Origin: CAIJNA01 sp964516815
Lineage (GTDB): Bacteria > Campylobacterota > Campylobacteria > Campylobacterales > Arcobacteraceae
DNA length: 36,258 nt
NCBI GenBank assembly: GCA_964516815.1
Contig: CAZEXK010000015.1
Location: forward strand, 1 to 36,258
Direction of reading: 5' to 3'
Below, piece after piece: positions 34,198 through 36,258 of this stretch. Under the pieces are notes generated by a model, which ran no database searches, was not told the DNA's origin, and was given only the letters and a program-made list of their open reading frames with translations. Numbering within the stretch: position 1 is the first letter of the stretch; each line of letters begins with the position of its first letter. The position numbers and the translations under genes were made by a program.

Positions 34198-35109
34198 ATG
34201 AGTAGTATAACTAGTAGTGTAGAACAACTAACCCAAGCCCACCTTAGAAATGTACAACAACTCGCTGTATTTTATACAGGTTGGGAAAGTGTATATGCAA
34301 TAAATATTGCAAAAATTAAAGCTTTTATCATCACAAGTGAAATTGATATATCACATACACCTACACAAAATGATATTGTTACAGGAATAGCTACAATAAG
34401 AGGTGAACCAATAACTCTTATTAATTTAGATATTTGGATAGGTCAAAAACCTTTAGAATTAAAAGATTACAAACTTATAATTTTTTGTGAGTTCAATGAT
34501 CACCAAATTGGCTTTTTAGTAAAAGATGTTATTAATATTGTAGAAAAAACAACTGAAGAATTAAGTAAAAATGAAGATAAAAATCCAAAAATTACTTATA
34601 CTACATATGTTGAAGTTAAAGGTATATCAAAATTGTGTACAGTTTTTAACGCTGAACAACTTTTAGTTGATATTGGCTGGACTGATACAGGTGAAGAACA
34701 ATTAGCAAAACATATTAGAAAAAAAGTTAACAATAAAAATAAAATATTTGTAGCTGAAGATTCAAAAGTTGCTAGAGAAGTTTTAATTGCATTTTTAACT
34801 AAAATAGATGCAAACTTTGAAGTATTTGAAAATGGTACTGATTTATTGACAAGACTAGATCATATTGATGAATCAACAGTTGGTGTAATTATTACTGATA
34901 TAGAAATGCCAGATACAGATGGTTATCAAGTAGCTAAATATATAAAAAATTCTTCAAAATTATCCCATATCCCTGTAATTGTAAACTCAAGTATGACTAC
35001 AAGAGCCGTACGAGATAAAATGAGTGCAATTGGAGTTGATGACTTTATAGGTAAATCTGACATAAAAGGTTTAAATAAAGCAGTATTTGATTATCTTGGG
35101 GAAAGATAA
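34198..35109 (+). CDS. cheV: Chemotaxis coupling protein CheV
   Basis: A 303-aa protein with a CheW domain (about 20-165) that links receptors to CheA, then a response-regulator receiver (about 183-300). In the receiver, E186-D187 (VAEDSK), phospho-acceptor D234 (ITDIEMPDTDGY), Ser near 264 and K286 (FIGKSD) are all kept. Phosphorylation by CheA is expected to tune adaptation. A GATAAT-type RBS region (AAAGGATAA) precedes the ATG. A hairpin spans the stop codon. Confidence 0.95.
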   Translation: MSSITSSVEQLTQAHLRNVQQLAVFYTGWESVYAINIAKIKAFIITSEIDISHTPTQNDIVTGIATIRGEPITLINLDIWIGQKPLELKDYKLIIFCEFNDHQIGFLVKDVINIVEKTTEELSKNEDKNPKITYTTYVEVKGISKLCTVFNAEQLLVDIGWTDTGEEQLAKHIRKKVNNKNKIFVAEDSKVAREVLIAFLTKIDANFEVFENGTDLLTRLDHIDESTVGVIITDIEMPDTDGYQVAKYIKNSSKLSHIPVIVNSSMTTRAVRDKMSAIGVDDFIGKSDIKGLNKAVFDYLGER

Positions 35110-35111
35110 TC
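35089..35111 (+). terminator. Hairpin spanning the cheV stop codon
   Basis: GATTATCTT (35089-35097) pairs perfectly with AAGATAATC (35103-35111) around a five-base loop; the cheV TAA is inside the second arm. The following bases are T-rich but not a clean T run, so it may be a weak terminator or a 3'-end stabiliser. Confidence 0.4.
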
Positions 35112-35167
35112 AAATATATTTCTTTAGTTTTATATAGTTTTAATTAAATTTTGTATATAAACTTATA

Positions 35168-35341
35168 ATGAAAACAAGAATTATATGCCAAAAATGTGTA
35201 CATTATTATGTTACATGGGAAAAAAACAAACCTCATGGATGCAAGGCATATGGCTTTAAATCACAACAAATACCTTCAATAGTAGTAAAACAAAGCTCAA
35301 ATATAGACTGCAACTTTTATCAAATAAAAGTAAACAAATAA
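35168..35341 (+). CDS. 57-aa cysteine-containing protein
   Basis: ATG at 35168 opens a 57-aa frame: CQKCVHYYVTWEKNKPHGCKAYGF, with Cys at 7, 10, 25 and 48. The CxxC ... HGC ... C arrangement suggests a small zinc- or metal-binding fold. I recall very similar short proteins conserved in Campylobacterota and sometimes mis-named uracil-DNA glycosylase; that is memory, not a search. Aromatic and Cys content are far above random for this AT-rich DNA. No clear RBS is visible. Confidence 0.7.
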   Translation: MKTRIICQKCVHYYVTWEKNKPHGCKAYGFKSQQIPSIVVKQSSNIDCNFYQIKVNK

Positions 35342-35402
35342 TTTAGAAGTATTAAAGCAATATTTTAATATAATTTCCACAATTAAAAGTGTTAAGTAGG
35401 GA

Positions 35403-35426
35403 CATATATGCATTTATGTATATATG
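35403..35426 (+). promoter_or_regulatory. Hairpin in the atpE leader
   Basis: CATATATGCA pairs with TGTATATATG around loop TTTA, a ten-base stem with one G-T pair. A TATAAT box lies upstream at about 35369-35374, giving a leader of roughly 115-120 bases that contains this stem and further short complementary blocks (GGAT/ATCC, CTTA/TAAG). It could control stability or translation of atpE, or be a DNA operator. Confidence 0.4.
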
Positions 35427-35501
35427 GCTTAGGATCTTACTAGATATAGACTTAAGTTACGCTATCCGAACAGGCTTTTAAAAATATTAAGGAATTTATA
35501 A

Positions 35502-35816
35502 ATGAAAAAAATTTTAATTTTAATGCTTGCTGTTGCAAGTTCTGCTTTTGCTGCTGATGCAGCTGTTGCAAACGAAACTTTAAAGGCATATTCAGTACTA
35601 GCTGCTGGTGTTGGTCTTGGTCTTGCTGCTCTTGGTGGTGCTGTTGGTATGGGTAATACTGCTGCTGCTACTATTGCAGGTACTGCTAGAAACCCAGGTA
35701 TGGGTGGAAAACTTATGACTACAATGTTCATTGCTTTAGCAATGATAGAAGCACAAGTTATCTATACACTAGTAATTGCTTTAATTGCATTATATGCAAA
35801 TCCTTTCTTAGCTTAA
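35502..35816 (+). CDS. atpE: ATP synthase F0 subunit c
   Basis: The proton-carrying rotor subunit of F-type ATP synthase. The 104-aa protein has an extra N-terminal hydrophobic stretch ending in AFA-AD (residues 1-18), like a cleavable signal, then the two-helix hairpin: a Gly-rich helix (AAGVGLGLAALGGAVGMG, 34-51), the loop R63-N-P, and the second helix with proton-binding E83 (MIEAQ). The absence of the Na+-type Glu-Thr/Ser pair next to it fits H+ coupling. RBS AAGGAA precedes the ATG. It is monocistronic, away from the other atp genes, with its own terminator. Confidence 0.95.
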   Translation: MKKILILMLAVASSAFAADAAVANETLKAYSVLAAGVGLGLAALGGAVGMGNTAAATIAGTARNPGMGGKLMTTMFIALAMIEAQVIYTLVIALIALYANPFLA

Positions 35817-35830
35817 GAAATTATTTAAAA

Positions 35831-35859
35831 AAAAAGCCAAGTGTAACACTTGGCTTTTT
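35831..35859. terminator. Bidirectional terminator after atpE
   Basis: AAAAAGCCAAGTG (35831-35843) and CACTTGGCTTTTT (35847-35859) form a perfect 13-bp stem with a three-base loop and T tracts on both strands. It ends atpE before tRNA-Leu. Confidence 0.93.
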
Positions 35860-35944
35860 TTATGTAAAATAAATGCAACTGTAACAAATACACTGCATTG
35901 AAGTATCAGTTAAAAATTTAATCGTTTTGACATTTTATATATAT

Positions 35945-36029
35945 GCGGATATGGTGAAATTGGTAGACACGTACGCTTGAGGGGTGTATAGCGAAAGCTG
36001 TGGGGGTTCAAGTCCCCCTATCCGCACCA
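35945..36029 (+). tRNA. tRNA-Leu(GAG)
   Basis: Plus strand, 85 nt with encoded CCA. Acceptor arms GCGGATA and TATCCGC pair fully. The anticodon loop TTGAGGG gives GAG, and the variable arm is long, as for leucine tRNAs. T arm reads GTTCAAGTC. Confidence 0.95.
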
Positions 36030-36258
36030 CAAAATATAAAATTAACAATATTTTCAACTCTATATTTTTGTTATAATTACAATTAAAATTACTTCTTTCC
36101 AAGATACTTTTATCATTTTTTCTCACTAATATATAAATAACTATATATCATAAAATAAATATTTACAAGAGATTCATTTATAGTTTTAAAAAACAAGCTC
36201 AATAAGAACAATAGTATAAATATATAATTAAATTATAAAGAATGTTTGTTATTGATTG
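36030..36258. other. AT-rich stretch to window edge, no gene seen
   Basis: This 229-base stretch after tRNA-Leu has no protein-like frame, RNA gene or strong hairpin. It is very AT-rich with several TATAAT-like words and probably holds the upstream region of a gene beyond the window. Confidence 0.6.

Noticed and set aside
35935..36126. 63-aa minus-strand ORF
   Set aside because: It overlaps tRNA-Leu antisense and has the GGLEPPQLSLYTPQ artefact typical of translated tRNA genes.
36030..36258. Origin or sRNA at the right edge
   Set aside because: Only AT-rich sequence without DnaA-box-like clusters, a stable hairpin or T tract.
1..36258. CRISPR arrays, IS elements, prophage
   Set aside because: No regularly spaced repeats, transposase or phage structural genes were seen on either strand.

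Overview
The window looks like a chromosomal segment of an Arcobacter-group Campylobacterota (Epsilonproteobacteria). It is very AT-rich, coding is dense with 1-4 nt stop/start overlaps, and -10 boxes are clear while -35 boxes are mostly weak. Lineage-typical proteins include long DapD, a two-RCK K+ channel with a TIGFGE filter, long HPF, subunit c with a signal-like N-terminus, and CheV. This assignment is inferred from protein character, not from a search. No rRNA, CRISPR array, IS element or intact prophage was seen.

Layout. (1) 1-425: edge of an accessory-looking P-loop ATPase whose start seems broken, preceded by a cluster of GTACTGT inverted repeats, next to tRNA-Ser(GCT). (2) 563-5015, minus: DUF6394-like membrane protein, K+ channel, kdsA, ribH, nusB and pyrF, nearly all overlapping. 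(3) 5040-5709, minus: hpf with a consensus promoter and terminator. (4) 5782-11203, minus: ilvI-ilvH-lpxD-ftsK. (5) 11410-12132, plus: a lone flagellin-like (FlaC-like) gene ending in a bidirectional terminator. (6) 12180-18440, minus: dapD, an M24 peptidase, rmuC, two tandem rhodaneses, a TtcA-like thiolase, a DUF523/TudS-like protein and pssA. (7) tRNA-Arg(TCG), then uvrB and a ZorA/ZorB-like stator pair with a coupled 37-aa micro-ORF. (8) Parvulin and DUF3817. (9) 24148-30415, minus: dnaE-surE-small coiled protein-psd-SDR. (10) DUF3108 protein, then greA-argC-lpxH-like (minus). (11) Plus strand: tcdA, cheV, a 57-aa Cys protein, atpE behind a structured leader, and tRNA-Leu(GAG).

Most of the content is core housekeeping: pyrimidine, riboflavin, Kdo/lipid A, branched-chain amino acid, lysine/peptidoglycan and arginine synthesis, phospholipid heads (pssA and psd in separate operons), replication, repair and chromosome segregation.

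Parts least explained by textbook function: the stand-alone ZorAB-like pair with its micro-ORF; the orphan FlaC-like protein; the sulfur-handling cluster (periplasmic rhodanese, cytosolic rhodanese, TtcA-like protein lacking one Fe-S cysteine, TudS-like protein); possible leaderless starts for uvrB and the DUF3108 gene; the structured atpE leader; and the repeat-flanked broken ATPase.
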